From an uncultured Kiritimatiellota bacterium (GTDB lineage Bacteria; Verrucomicrobiota; Kiritimatiellia; RFP12; DVOR01): DNA of 56,256 nt. Location of the stretch: positions 1-56,256 of the forward strand of contig CALXOF010000014.1 in the NCBI GenBank assembly GCA_944389945.1, given 5' to 3'. Shown in pieces: positions 16,217-28,397 of this stretch (the stretch's first letter is position 1; each line of letters begins with the position of its first letter). A program made the translations under genes and the position numbers. Below the pieces are notes generated by a model. That model was not told where the DNA came from and did not search any database. It worked only from the letters and a program-made list of their open reading frames with translations.

Positions 16217-17287
16217 TCAGCGGGAACGCTGGTTGCGGTACAGCGGGCTCGGGCGCGCCGGCAGGGGGCGCGGACGCGGGAAGGGCGCGGGAATCTGCGC
16301 GTCGATGCCGACGGAGATGGGCAGGCCCATCTCATACTGGAAGACGCGGCCCGGCTCCGTGGCGGGGTAGGTTTCCCAGTCATAGAAGAGGTTGTCGACC
16401 GCGTCCATCATCGCGTCCTGGGTCAGGCCCACGTCATCGGTGGCGCAACGAGCGAGGAGGGGCACCTGCACGCCTTCGGGCGCGGGAATCGTCTCGAAGG
16501 CGGAGGGGGCGTCAGGCGTGCCCTTCGCCGCCGCGGTGTCGCGCACATCGGGGGAGGTGCGATCGAGGTAATCCTCGGCGACCTCTTCGGCCTGGGACTG
16601 GGGCTGGCGCTGGACAACGTTGTTGGTGTCGGGGTCGGCCGGGGTCGGGGCGACGGCATCCACGCCGGCGCGCTCGGCCACGAAGGAGCGGGTCTGGCCG
16701 GCAGTGGCGGCGGCGGAGTATTGCTCCACGGCGTTCACGTAGCCGGCGGGGAGGACGGCCACCAAGCCGGGGCGCGTGCGGGCGGGGTCGTTGCTGCCCT
16801 TGGAGAAGGCATCGACCAGCGTGGCGATGCGGACATCGGGGGCGGAGGTGCCGGAGGCGGCGATGTAGTCAGAGGCCGTCTTCACCACCTTGGCGCAGAA
16901 GGCGTCATACTGCGCGTCCGTCATCTTGTTCTCTTCCTGGCCGAAACCATTGTCGGCGAGGATGTCCGAGAGACCCTGGAGGTTCTCAAGCGGCGCGGAG
17001 GTGTAAATCTCGGCAATCATGGCCACGCCCTGGCGGTTGCCGGCACCGCCGATGAGGGCACGCGCTGCGGAAACCAGGCGCTGGGTCTTCGCGCCGGCCT
17101 CGCCGGGAAGCGCGCCGATGGAGACCATCACTTGGCGAGCGTAGTTCAGGCGGGCCTGCCCTTCGGCGGTCGCCTGGATTGTGCGGCTGATGACGGCGGG
17201 CGTCAAATCCGCCTCGGTCAAGACCGCCGCGTGCACGCTCCCGACCCCCAGAAGGAGGATCGCGGCCAAAAGCATCATCCTTTTCAT
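16217..17287 (-). CDS. Exported protein of unknown function in EPS operon (356 aa)
   Basis: I do not recognise this family. A signal peptide MKRMMLLAAILLLGVGSVHA is followed by an alpha-helical, Ala-rich region (about 25-220), then an Asp/Pro/Gln-rich linker, and a Pro/Arg-rich C-terminus (APFPRPRPLPARPSPLYR). It has no lipobox and no membrane segment, so it is probably periplasmic. The position, directly after the Wza-like lipoprotein and before the outer-membrane barrel, suggests a periplasmic partner of the export machine. The start has only a weak purine-rich GAGAG before it. Confidence 0.78.
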   Translation of the reverse strand: MKRMMLLAAILLLGVGSVHAAVLTEADLTPAVISRTIQATAEGQARLNYARQVMVSIGALPGEAGAKTQRLVSAARALIGGAGNRQGVAMIAEIYTSAPLENLQGLSDILADNGFGQEENKMTDAQYDAFCAKVVKTASDYIAASGTSAPDVRIATLVDAFSKGSNDPARTRPGLVAVLPAGYVNAVEQYSAAATAGQTRSFVAERAGVDAVAPTPADPDTNNVVQRQPQSQAEEVAEDYLDRTSPDVRDTAAAKGTPDAPSAFETIPAPEGVQVPLLARCATDDVGLTQDAMMDAVDNLFYDWETYPATEPGRVFQYEMGLPISVGIDAQIPAPFPRPRPLPARPSPLYRNQRSR

Positions 17288-17335
17288 CTCGTCTCTCTTT
17301 CTCTTCTCTCTAGACCAACAACAAAACGAAAACCG

Positions 17336-17998
17336 TTACCAGTTGCTCTCCGGGACATGAAGAATGTCGCCCGGCATCAAAACCACGTTCAGTTCCGCGG
17401 CGGCATCGTTGCCGATGTCGTCCAAATCGATGACCACACGCTGGCGCTCACCGTTCTCCAGCTCACGCGTCAGCGTGACGGCGGAACGGTCCGCCCACAT
17501 GGTGGCGCCGCCCGCGGAGCTCAGCGCCTGCATCACCGTCAGATCACGCGTCGGCGGGATGCTCACCGGCCCCGGCGTGGCCACGCTCCCGGTCACCAGC
17601 ACCGAACCATAGGGCGAAGAGCCGCCCGCGCTCACCGGCACATAGTCCACGGAAACCTGCGGATTCACGTAAAACTCGGAATAGCGCTTCACCAGCTCCT
17701 GGCGGAACTGCTCAATCGTCAGGCCCTCGCACTTCACGCTATCCACATAAGGCAAGAGCACGTCGCCCTCGGCCGAGACCTCTTTCTGCTGCGCGGCAAA
17801 GACTTCCTGGCCCAGAGCCGAGACCGAAACCGTGATTTGCAGGCCGGGGCGAAGCTTGGGCGCCGAGACGTTCGACTTCAATTCGCTCACTGATACGCGC
17901 TGCACGTCGCCGGGGAAGAGAAAGTCATAAACCACCCCGCAACCGCTGAAAAGCGGCATCAAGCAAGCCAATATCAGAACCAAGCCAAATCGTTGCAT
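17336..17998 (-). CDS. Wza-like polysaccharide export lipoprotein (220 aa)
   Basis: First gene of the EPS operon. The ATG at 17998 has AGGA a few bases upstream. A lipoprotein signal ends LFSGC (lipid Cys20). The region from about 45 to 130 is a polysaccharide export domain (LRPGLQITVSVSALG ... VLLPYVDSVKCEGLTIEQF), and the remainder is an SLBB-like domain (VLVTGSVATPGPVSIPPTRD, LTVMQALSSAGGA, VVLMPGDILHVPESNW). It would form the outer-membrane or periplasmic channel working with the Wzc-like autokinase at 11059. It is shorter than Wza (about 360-380 residues) and resembles the compact exporters of Gram-negative EPS loci. Confidence 0.9.
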   Translation of the reverse strand: MQRFGLVLILACLMPLFSGCGVVYDFLFPGDVQRVSVSELKSNVSAPKLRPGLQITVSVSALGQEVFAAQQKEVSAEGDVLLPYVDSVKCEGLTIEQFRQELVKRYSEFYVNPQVSVDYVPVSAGGSSPYGSVLVTGSVATPGPVSIPPTRDLTVMQALSSAGGATMWADRSAVTLTRELENGERQRVVIDLDDIGNDAAAELNVVLMPGDILHVPESNW

Positions 17999-18025
17999 AC
18001 TTTTCCTAAAGTGATAAGTACCTAT

Positions 18026-18054
18026 AATGTACCACATCCGTCACCTCCCTGCAA
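18026..18054 (-). promoter_or_regulatory. Promoter of the EPS operon
   Basis: The minus strand shows TTGCAG (18049-18054), 17 bp, then TACATT (18026-18031), 28 bp before the first start codon. Confidence 0.75.
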
Positions 18055-18099
18055 GCCCCTAATAGTATGTTGGAGTTTGGTGGAACCGTGGGGTCGCAG

Positions 18100-18225
18100 G
18101 GCGCTATTGGGGAGAACGGAGAACGGAGAACGGAGCGTGCAGGCCCGAAGGGACAAACCTTCCACGGCCACAGAACGCCCCTGCGGGGCGACGGGCGTAG
18201 CCGCTTCCAAACTTCCAAACCCCCA
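18100..18225 (+). repeat. Hairpin-GAGAAC-hairpin element, copy 4
   Basis: Three to four GAGAACGGAGAACGGAGAAC units lead into GCGTGCAGGCCCGAAGGGAC, CAAACCTTCCACGGCCAC and the hairpin CGCCCCTGCGGGGCGACGGG, then CTTCCAAACTTCC octamers. Nothing coding is supported at 18055-18298. Confidence 0.7.
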
Positions 18226-18275
18226 CCCTTTCGGGCGTCCCTACCTTATATATAATAGAGGGGGCGGAAGGGGTA

Positions 18276-18390
18276 GCTAAAGGGGTGTTTCTGAGACCCT
18301 ATAGTGGTCCGAGGTCAACCACTATAGTGGTCGGGGTCGAGACCCTATAGTGGTCCGACCCGAAACCCTTAAGGGTCTGCGAGGGGGTGG
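18276..18390 (+). repeat. 23-bp-period CTATAG palindrome array, copy 2
   Basis: Cores start at 18299, 18322, 18345 and 18368 (the last CTTAAG), all 23 bp apart, with a degenerate unit before them. About 85 bp (18292-18376) match copy 4 base for base. Confidence 0.88.
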
Positions 18391-18626
18391 CTAGCGCCGC
18401 TCCAAAGAACGGAGAACGCGACAAGCACGATGGGCGAAACCGGAGTCCAGGCGCGCCAACCACCCATCCTAGTCGTCCTACCGCGGCATCCGTGCTTTCA
18501 AGAAATGTAGAAATACGCGAGATAGGAATTGGGAAGGAGACCCGAAAGATGAACGGTCGCATTTCGCGTTCCAATCGGCTGGGCACGCTGTTGAAGCGGC
18601 CGTGTCTTTGTGGAGAAGTGGGGTTA
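18391..18626 (+). other. Gene-free stretch before the tRNA terminator
   Basis: It holds a short GAACGGAGAACG run (18405-18420). I see no convincing gene or promoter in the rest. Confidence 0.45.
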
Positions 18627-18658
18627 GGAAAAAGAAAAGGCCGGGATAACCCGGCCTC
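18627..18658 (-). terminator. Terminator of the tRNA operon
   Basis: The minus strand forms AGGCCGGG-TTAT-CCCGGCCT followed by TTCTTTTTCC. It begins about 10 bp after the last tRNA. Confidence 0.92.
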
Positions 18659-18666
18659 TTGGAAAA

Positions 18667-18742
18667 TGGTAGGGGTGCACGGGCTTGAACCGTGGACCCA
18701 GTGATTAAGAGTCACTTGCTCTACCAACTGAGCTACACCCCC
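18667..18742 (-). tRNA. tRNA-Lys (CTT), copy 1
   Basis: A 76-nt cloverleaf with encoded CCA: acceptor GGGGGTG/CACCCCT, D arm GCTC...GAGC, anticodon stem AGTGA/TCACT with loop CTCTTAA (anticodon CTT), T arm CACGG/CCGTG. Identical to the copy at 18857-18932. It is the last of four tRNAs in one transcript. Confidence 0.96.
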
Positions 18743-18746
18743 ATGA

Positions 18747-18822
18747 TGGAGCGAACTAAGGGACTCGAACCCTCAACCTCCACCTTGGCAAGGTGGAGCT
18801 CTGCCAATTGAGCTAAGTTCGC
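18747..18822 (-). tRNA. tRNA-Gly (GCC), copy 1
   Basis: A 76-nt cloverleaf with encoded CCA: acceptor GCGAACT/AGTTCGC, anticodon stem CCACC/GGTGG with loop TTGCCAA (anticodon GCC), T arm GAGGG/CCCTT. It lies four bases before tRNA-Lys. Confidence 0.96.
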
Positions 18823-18856
18823 CTCACTGGCGTTTTTGGGCGCTTCCATCCTCGGA

Positions 18857-18932
18857 TGGTAGGGGTGCACGGGCTTGAACCGTGGACCCAGTGATTAAGA
18901 GTCACTTGCTCTACCAACTGAGCTACACCCCC
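18857..18932 (-). tRNA. tRNA-Lys (CTT), copy 2
   Basis: Identical in sequence to the tRNA at 18667-18742, offset by 190 bp. Confidence 0.96.
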
Positions 18933-18936
18933 ATGA

Positions 18937-19012
18937 TGGAGCGAACTAAGGGACTCGAACCCTCAACCTCCACCTTGGCAAGGTGGAGCTCTGCCAATTG
19001 AGCTAAGTTCGC
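18937..19012 (-). tRNA. tRNA-Gly (GCC), copy 2
   Basis: Identical to the tRNA at 18747-18822, offset by 190 bp. It is the first gene of the tRNA operon. Confidence 0.96.
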
Positions 19013-19032
19013 ACGCTCAAAAAACAGGCCGT

Positions 19033-19061
19033 ATAATAGCAAATGCCGAGAGAGCATGCAA
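19033..19061 (-). promoter_or_regulatory. Promoter of the tRNA operon
   Basis: The minus strand shows TTGCAT (19056-19061), a 17-bp spacer and TATTAT (19033-19038), 20 bp before the first tRNA. Confidence 0.85.
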
Positions 19062-19081
19062 GTACTTTTTTAGAAATGTTT

Positions 19082-19165
19082 GTTTGGGGCGCTGAGCGCC
19101 CAAACAAACAGAGAACAGAGAACGGAGAACAGAGAACAGAGCGCCCCTACGGGGCGACGGAGGGT
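19082..19165 (+). repeat. Hairpin-GAGAAC-hairpin element, copy 5
   Basis: A hairpin TTGGGGCGCTGAGCGCCCAA is followed by about five CAGAGAAC/GGAGAAC units and the hairpin GCGCCCCTACGGGGCGACGG. It is a clear example of the full architecture. Confidence 0.75.
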
Positions 19166-19446
19166 GCACGGGGAAACTGTGGAATATTGGGGGAAGACAC
19201 GAAGGGCACGAAGAACCACGAAGGAACACGAAGGATGTCGGAATGGGAAACACAGATGTTTCTTCGCTTCGCTTGAAAGACCTTCGGTAGTTCGCAGATT
19301 GGAGCAAATTTGGGGCGTGCTGGCGCACGCAGGGCACACCAGAATAATTGGAAGTTTAGGAGCTTGGAGGCTTGGAAATTTGGGAACGGTTTCGCCTGTC
19401 GCGCGCTTGTCGCGCGTTCTGTTCACTGTTCTCTGTTGTCTGTTCT
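19166..19446 (+). repeat. CACGAAG run and other dispersed fragments
   Basis: It contains a CACGAAGGGCACGAAG-type run (19197-19234), AAGTTTAGGAGCTTGGAGGC octamers (19351-19380) and an inverted GAGAAC tract (19417-19447). No gene is supported in 19062-19446. Confidence 0.6.
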
Positions 19447-19482
19447 CTAAAAAAGCCCCTACCCTTTCGGGCGGGGGCTTTT
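19447..19482 (-). terminator. Terminator of rpoBC
   Basis: The minus strand forms GCCCCCGCCCGAAAGGGTAG with GGGC closing the stem, followed by TTTTTTAG. It lies about 20 bp after the rpoC stop. Confidence 0.9.
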
Positions 19483-19500
19483 TGGGGAAGCGCGGGGCGC

Positions 19501-23883
<4,383 letters not shown>

Positions 23884-23904
23884 GTGGATCCTCCGGAAGA
23901 ATGA

Positions 23905-26900
23905 TTAAAGGGTCAGGGACGGGACGTGCGCGGGGGCGGCGGGGGCGGCGGGCGCCTCTTCCTGCCCAGGTTCGTCTTTGCTGCTCAGGAGCTTCATGTC
24001 CAGGCACAGGCCGCGGAGTTCGCTGACGAGCACGGAGAAGGACTCGGGCGTGCCGGCCTCCAAGGTGTTGGTGCCCTTGACGATGGTCTCGTAGATCTTG
24101 GTGCGGCCGACCACGTCGTCGGACTTGACGGTGAGGAGCTCCTGGAGGGCGTAGGCCACGCCGTAAGCCTCGAGCGCCCACACCTCCATCTCGCCCATGC
24201 GCTGGCCGCCGGCCTGGGCCTTGCCGCCGAGCGGCTGCTGGGTGACCAGGGAGTAAGGCCCCGTGGCGCGGGCGTGGATCTTGTCGGTGACCAAGTGGTG
24301 CAGCTTGAGCATGTAGATGGTGCCGACGACAACGCGCTGGCTGAAGGGCTCACCGGTGAGGCCGTCGAAGAGCTGGGTCTTGCCGTCGGGGCTGATCCAG
24401 GGCACGGTGCCGGGGGCGGTGTTGGCCTCCTGGTGCGCGCGGGCCTTGGCGAGGAGCTCGTCAATCTGGCTCTCCTGGCAGCCGTCGAAGACCGGCGTCT
24501 TCACGTGCATGCCCAGCTCGCTGCAGGCGCAACCAAGGACCGTCTCGAAGAGCTGGCCCAGGTTCATACGGGAAGGCACGCCCAGCGGGTTCAGCACGAT
24601 GTCCACCGAGCGACCATCGGGCAGGAAGGGCATATCGCAGTCCGGCAGGATGCGGGAGACAACGCCCTTGTTACCGTGACGGCCGGCGAGCTTGTCGCCC
24701 ACGGAGAGGTTCTTCTTCTCGGCGATGAAGACGCGCACCTGCTTGACGACGCGCTCTTCGTCGATCATGCCGTCCTCGCCCATGCCCTCGATGCCGATGA
24801 TGTCAAGCTCGGCGAACTTGGGCGCGAACATGGCCTGGACGTCTTCGATCTGCTGCTGGTAGGTGGGCTGCTCCACTTCCTGGATGTGGTCGTGGGCGGC
24901 GGCGAGCTTGGCCAGGAGGGTCTTGCTGACCTTGCGGCCCTTGGGGATGATGACCTCGCCGGTCCGCGCATCGAGGATGTCCACGGTCAGCTTCTCGTTG
25001 AGGAAGCGGTCGCTGAAGGCCTTGGCCATCTCGTCGAGCAGCTGGGCCTCGCGGCGCTTGCGCACGTCCTCGGCGCGGCGGGCGTCGATCTCGGAGGCGT
25101 TGCCGGGCATGGCCGCGTCGTCGAGGTAAGATTCCACCGTGTCGCCGGCGTCCATCAGCTCGCCGCGGGCGGCCTTGGCGCGGCGGGTCTTGAGGGCCGC
25201 GCCGGGGTCGGCGTTGGTCACGCGCACGTCCATGACGATGCCCTTGGTGCCCGGCGGCACCTTGAGGGAGGTGTCGCGCACGTCTGCCGCCTTTTCGCCG
25301 AAGATGGCGCGTAGCAGGCGCTCTTCGGGGGCCAGCTCGGTCTCGCTCTTAGGCGTGATCTTGCCCACCAGGATATCGCCGGGCTTGACCTCGGCGCCGA
25401 TGCGCACCACGCCGTCGCTCCCCAGGTTGCGGAGCATATCCTCGCCCACGTTCGGGATGTCGCGGGTGATTTCCTCGGGGCCGAGCTTGGTGTCGCGGGC
25501 CCCGCACTCAAAGTCCTTGATATGGATGGAGGTGAAGGTGTCGTTCTTCACGCAGCGCTCGTTGATGAGGATGGCGTCCTCGAAGTTGAAGCCGCGCCAC
25601 GGCATGAAGGCCACCAGCAGGTTCTTGCCCAGCGCCAGCTCGCCGTCGTCGGTCGCGGGGCCGTCGGCCAGGGCCTGCCCCTTCACCACCTTCTGGCCCA
25701 CACGCACGATGGGCTTCTGGTTCACGCAGGTGCCCGCGTTGGAGCGGCGGAACTTCTCCAGCACATAGCGCTGGCAGCCCTTCACCTTCTCGCCCTTGCG
25801 GACCTTCGCCGGGCAGGTGCCGTCCTCGGAGACCACGATTTCCGTGGCGGAGACGTAGGCCACGATGCCATCCTCTTCCGCCAACACCGTCACGCGGCTA
25901 TCCGCGGCGGCGATGCCTTCCAGGCCGGTGCCCACGCGCGGACGCTCGGTCTTCATCAGCGGCACGCCCTGGCGCATCATGTTCGCGCCCATCAGCGCGC
26001 GGTTGGCGTCGTCGTGCTCCAGGAAGGGAATCAAGCCGGCCGCAATGGAGATCACCTGCATCGGGCTCACGTCCATCAGGTCGATCTCGTCGGGCGTCGC
26101 GGTCATGAATTCGCCGCGGCGGCGCACCTTCACGATGGGATTGACGAACTTGCCCTGCTCGTTGAGCGGCGCGTTCGCCTGGGCGATGACGTGCTTCTCC
26201 TCCTCATCGGCGTCGATGTAGAGGATTTCGTTGGTCACCTGGCCGTTCTTCACCACGCGGTAAGGCGTCTCGATGAAGCCGTACTGGTTGATCTTCGCGT
26301 AGATGCCCAGCGAGGAAATCAAGCCGATGTTCGGACCTTCAGGCGTCTCAATCGGGCAGATGCGGCCGTAGTGGGTCGGGTGCACGTCGCGGACTTCGAA
26401 GCCCGCGCGCTCACGGGACAGGCCGCCCGGGCCCAACGCCGAGAGGCGCCGCTTGTGCGCCAGCGCCGAGAGCGGGTTCGTCATGTCCATGAACTGGCTC
26501 AGCTGGCTCCGCCCGAAGAAGTCCTGGATCACCGCCGAAAGGCTCTTCGACGTCACCAACTTGATGGGCGAAAGCGCGCCCCCGTTCGAAGAGGGGTCAT
26601 ACGTGCTCATGCGTTCGCGGATCAGGCGCTCGGTGCGCGCCAAGCCCTGGCGGCAGGCATTCTCCAGCAACTCACCGGTCGTGCGGATGCGGCGGTTGCC
26701 CAAGTGGTCGATATCGTCCACAGAGGCGTGGCCGTTGGCGATGTTCAGCAGCAGGCGCAGCGCCTCCACCACCTCGATGCCGTCATCGGAAAGCACGCGG
26801 CGCTTCAGGTCCACCTTGTCCATCAGGCCCAGGCGCTGATTCACCTTGTAGCGGCCCACCAGACCCAAGTCGTAGCGGCGCTGGTCAAAGAACTGCGAAT

Positions 26901-27867
26901 GCACGTAGCTGCGCGCATTGGCGGAGGTCGCGGGATCGCCCGGGCGCAGACGGTGATAGATGTCCTTCACCGCGTCCTCTTCGTTGCGCGCAGGGTCAAT
27001 TTTGATCGTCTTCAGCAGCAGGCCCTTGTCGAACGACGTATCCACCACGTCGAACAGCGGGATGCCCGCGCGCGCCGCCAGGTCCACCAGCGCCGGCGTC
27101 ACGGGGTCGTAACGACGCGCCAGCACACTGCCGGAATTGATGTCAATCAGGTCATCCTTCAGCACATACGCCGCCAGCTCCTCGTCCGACCACTTGTCCG
27201 CCGTCGAGATGGAGTGGAACGTATAGAACAGCTTCAAGATGTCCTCGTCCGAGCCATAGCCCAGCGTACGCAGGAAGGTCGTCACATAGAACTTACGCGC
27301 ACGGCGGCGGCGGTCCAGATAGACCCACATGATGTCCGACGCGTCAAACTGAATCTCAATCCACGAACCATGGTCCGGGATGATGCGCACGGAATAAAGG
27401 TCATGGCCGTTCGCGTGCGTCGTCTTCTCCGAGCACACGCCCGGGCTGCGGTGCAGCTGCGACACAATCACGCGCTCCGCGCCGTTCACGATGAACGCGC
27501 CATCACGCGTCATCAGCGGCACTTCGCCCAGATACACATCGTCCTCGCGCACCTCTTCGCCGTCCTTCAGACGGAACGTCGCGTGCAGCGGCGCAGAGAA
27601 CGTATCCCCTTCGCGCAACGCCTCAAAAGCCGTCTTCTTCGGCTTCTCCAGGTTATAGCGCACAAAATCCACCGTCAGGCGACCGTCCTTCGACGTCACC
27701 GGAAAGACTTCCTTGAAGATGGCCTGCAAACCCTTGTTCTGGCGCTTCCCCGCGCTCACGTCAGACTGCAAGAAGTCCGCGAACGACTTCGTCTGAATCT
27801 CAATCAGGTTCGGCGGCTGAATCACCGGCTTAAGCTTCCCGAACACGAAATCCTCGTCCTTGGCCAT
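23905..27867 (-). CDS. rpoB: DNA-directed RNA polymerase subunit beta (1320 aa)
   Basis: The beta subunit, full length. The rifampicin cluster (about residues 450-485) reads SQLSQFMDMTNPLSALAHKR and RLSALGPGGLSRERAGFEV. Contact residues equivalent to E. coli S512, Q513, D516, S522, H526, R529, S531 and L533 are retained, but N518 is Thr. Other landmarks are GRICPIETPEGPNIGLISSL, LLVAFMPWRGFNFEDAIL, GDKLAGRHGNKGVVS and GKAQAGGQRMGEMEVWALEA. The C-terminus is a short Pro/Ala tail. It is transcribed from 28065-28093 through a leader of about 190 nt. No ribosomal protein gene precedes it, unlike the common rplKAJL-rpoBC order. Confidence 0.98.
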   Translation of the reverse strand: MAKDEDFVFGKLKPVIQPPNLIEIQTKSFADFLQSDVSAGKRQNKGLQAIFKEVFPVTSKDGRLTVDFVRYNLEKPKKTAFEALREGDTFSAPLHATFRLKDGEEVREDDVYLGEVPLMTRDGAFIVNGAERVIVSQLHRSPGVCSEKTTHANGHDLYSVRIIPDHGSWIEIQFDASDIMWVYLDRRRRARKFYVTTFLRTLGYGSDEDILKLFYTFHSISTADKWSDEELAAYVLKDDLIDINSGSVLARRYDPVTPALVDLAARAGIPLFDVVDTSFDKGLLLKTIKIDPARNEEDAVKDIYHRLRPGDPATSANARSYVHSQFFDQRRYDLGLVGRYKVNQRLGLMDKVDLKRRVLSDDGIEVVEALRLLLNIANGHASVDDIDHLGNRRIRTTGELLENACRQGLARTERLIRERMSTYDPSSNGGALSPIKLVTSKSLSAVIQDFFGRSQLSQFMDMTNPLSALAHKRRLSALGPGGLSRERAGFEVRDVHPTHYGRICPIETPEGPNIGLISSLGIYAKINQYGFIETPYRVVKNGQVTNEILYIDADEEEKHVIAQANAPLNEQGKFVNPIVKVRRRGEFMTATPDEIDLMDVSPMQVISIAAGLIPFLEHDDANRALMGANMMRQGVPLMKTERPRVGTGLEGIAAADSRVTVLAEEDGIVAYVSATEIVVSEDGTCPAKVRKGEKVKGCQRYVLEKFRRSNAGTCVNQKPIVRVGQKVVKGQALADGPATDDGELALGKNLLVAFMPWRGFNFEDAILINERCVKNDTFTSIHIKDFECGARDTKLGPEEITRDIPNVGEDMLRNLGSDGVVRIGAEVKPGDILVGKITPKSETELAPEERLLRAIFGEKAADVRDTSLKVPPGTKGIVMDVRVTNADPGAALKTRRAKAARGELMDAGDTVESYLDDAAMPGNASEIDARRAEDVRKRREAQLLDEMAKAFSDRFLNEKLTVDILDARTGEVIIPKGRKVSKTLLAKLAAAHDHIQEVEQPTYQQQIEDVQAMFAPKFAELDIIGIEGMGEDGMIDEERVVKQVRVFIAEKKNLSVGDKLAGRHGNKGVVSRILPDCDMPFLPDGRSVDIVLNPLGVPSRMNLGQLFETVLGCACSELGMHVKTPVFDGCQESQIDELLAKARAHQEANTAPGTVPWISPDGKTQLFDGLTGEPFSQRVVVGTIYMLKLHHLVTDKIHARATGPYSLVTQQPLGGKAQAGGQRMGEMEVWALEAYGVAYALQELLTVKSDDVVGRTKIYETIVKGTNTLEAGTPESFSVLVSELRGLCLDMKLLSSKDEPGQEEAPAAPAAPAHVPSLTL

Positions 27868-28058
27868 AGCCTCAACACCTCTTCATAGGGGTTCTCGACT
27901 CCGCCCCGCGGTCACCCGCAAGGCCGCTAACAACAAGGTAAGCCCCGGGCATCTCAGCCCGCAAACTCCGGCCTAAGCCGGGTCTCCGCGCGACAGTAGA
28001 CTGCTGTATCCGCCGCGAAGACCTCGCCGCCTGGGGACACTACACCCCCAGACGAAAC
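27868..28058 (-). promoter_or_regulatory. Structured 5' leader of rpoBC
   Basis: The transcript before rpoB is about 190 nt and has several hairpins: CTGGGG...CCCCAG (28031-28051), a long imperfect stem bounded by GGTCT...AGACC, CCGGC-TTAG-GCCGG (27968-27981) and GGGC...GCCC (27947-27960). No known riboswitch or T-box signature is visible. Attenuation or autogenous control is possible. Confidence 0.45.
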
Positions 28059-28064
28059 CCATCA

Positions 28065-28093
28065 AAGATAGCAAATCCACACCCCAAAAGCAA
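28065..28093 (-). promoter_or_regulatory. Promoter of rpoBC
   Basis: The minus strand shows TTGCTT (28088-28093), a 17-bp spacer and TATCTT (28065-28070), preceded by TTTGC. Confidence 0.82.
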
Positions 28094-28250
28094 GCACTTT
28101 TTCAGAAGCGTGGAGGTTTGAAGGCTTGGAAACTTGGGAACGCCCCCCGGAGCGACAAACACAACGCCGGACAGTACCCCTTGGCCGTCTCGTCTTCGCG
28201 GCTTCTCTTTCCCCTGGGCACGCTTGGACGGCGGGCCTTCGCGAGCATCC
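28094..28250 (+). other. Gene-free stretch with module fragments
   Basis: It contains GGAGGTTTGAAGGCTTGGAA octamer-type sequence (28113-28140), also seen at 19351 and 33867. Nothing coding is supported. Confidence 0.45.
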
Positions 28251-28395
28251 CCTTAAAGGCCCTTTGCGCGACCCTATAAGGGTTGACCTCCGACCACTAT
28301 AGGGTCTCGACCTCGACCACTATAAGGGTTGACCTCGGACCACTATAGGGTCTCACAGCAGACCGTTAAGGGGTTCGCAGGGGACCCTTTTGGGT
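28250..28395 (-). repeat. 23-bp-period CTATAG palindrome array, copy 3 (inverted, about seven units)
   Basis: Cores start at 28252, 28274, 28297, 28320, 28343, 28365 and 28387; the inner steps are exactly 23 bp and the outer ones 22. The minus strand reads the same unit order as copies 1, 2 and 4, so this copy is inverted. It abuts the stop codon of paralogue 3. Confidence 0.87.
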
Positions 28396-28397
28396 TC

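Larger units (their letters stand above)
18667..19012 (-). repeat. Tandem duplication of the tRNA-Gly/tRNA-Lys pair
   Basis: The 156-bp block 18667-18822 recurs exactly at 18857-19012. The 34 bp between the blocks (18823-18856) are unique, so the duplicated unit is just the two genes and their four-base spacer. Confidence 0.93.

Noticed and set aside
18299..18727. Open frame across the tRNA terminator and tRNA-Lys
   Set aside because: It runs through a terminator, a tRNA and a repeat array and has no start signal.
27940..27965. TPP riboswitch, suggested by GGGCTGAGATGCCC in the rpoB leader
   Set aside because: Only the CTGAGA element matches; the second conserved TPP element is missing and the downstream gene is rpoB.
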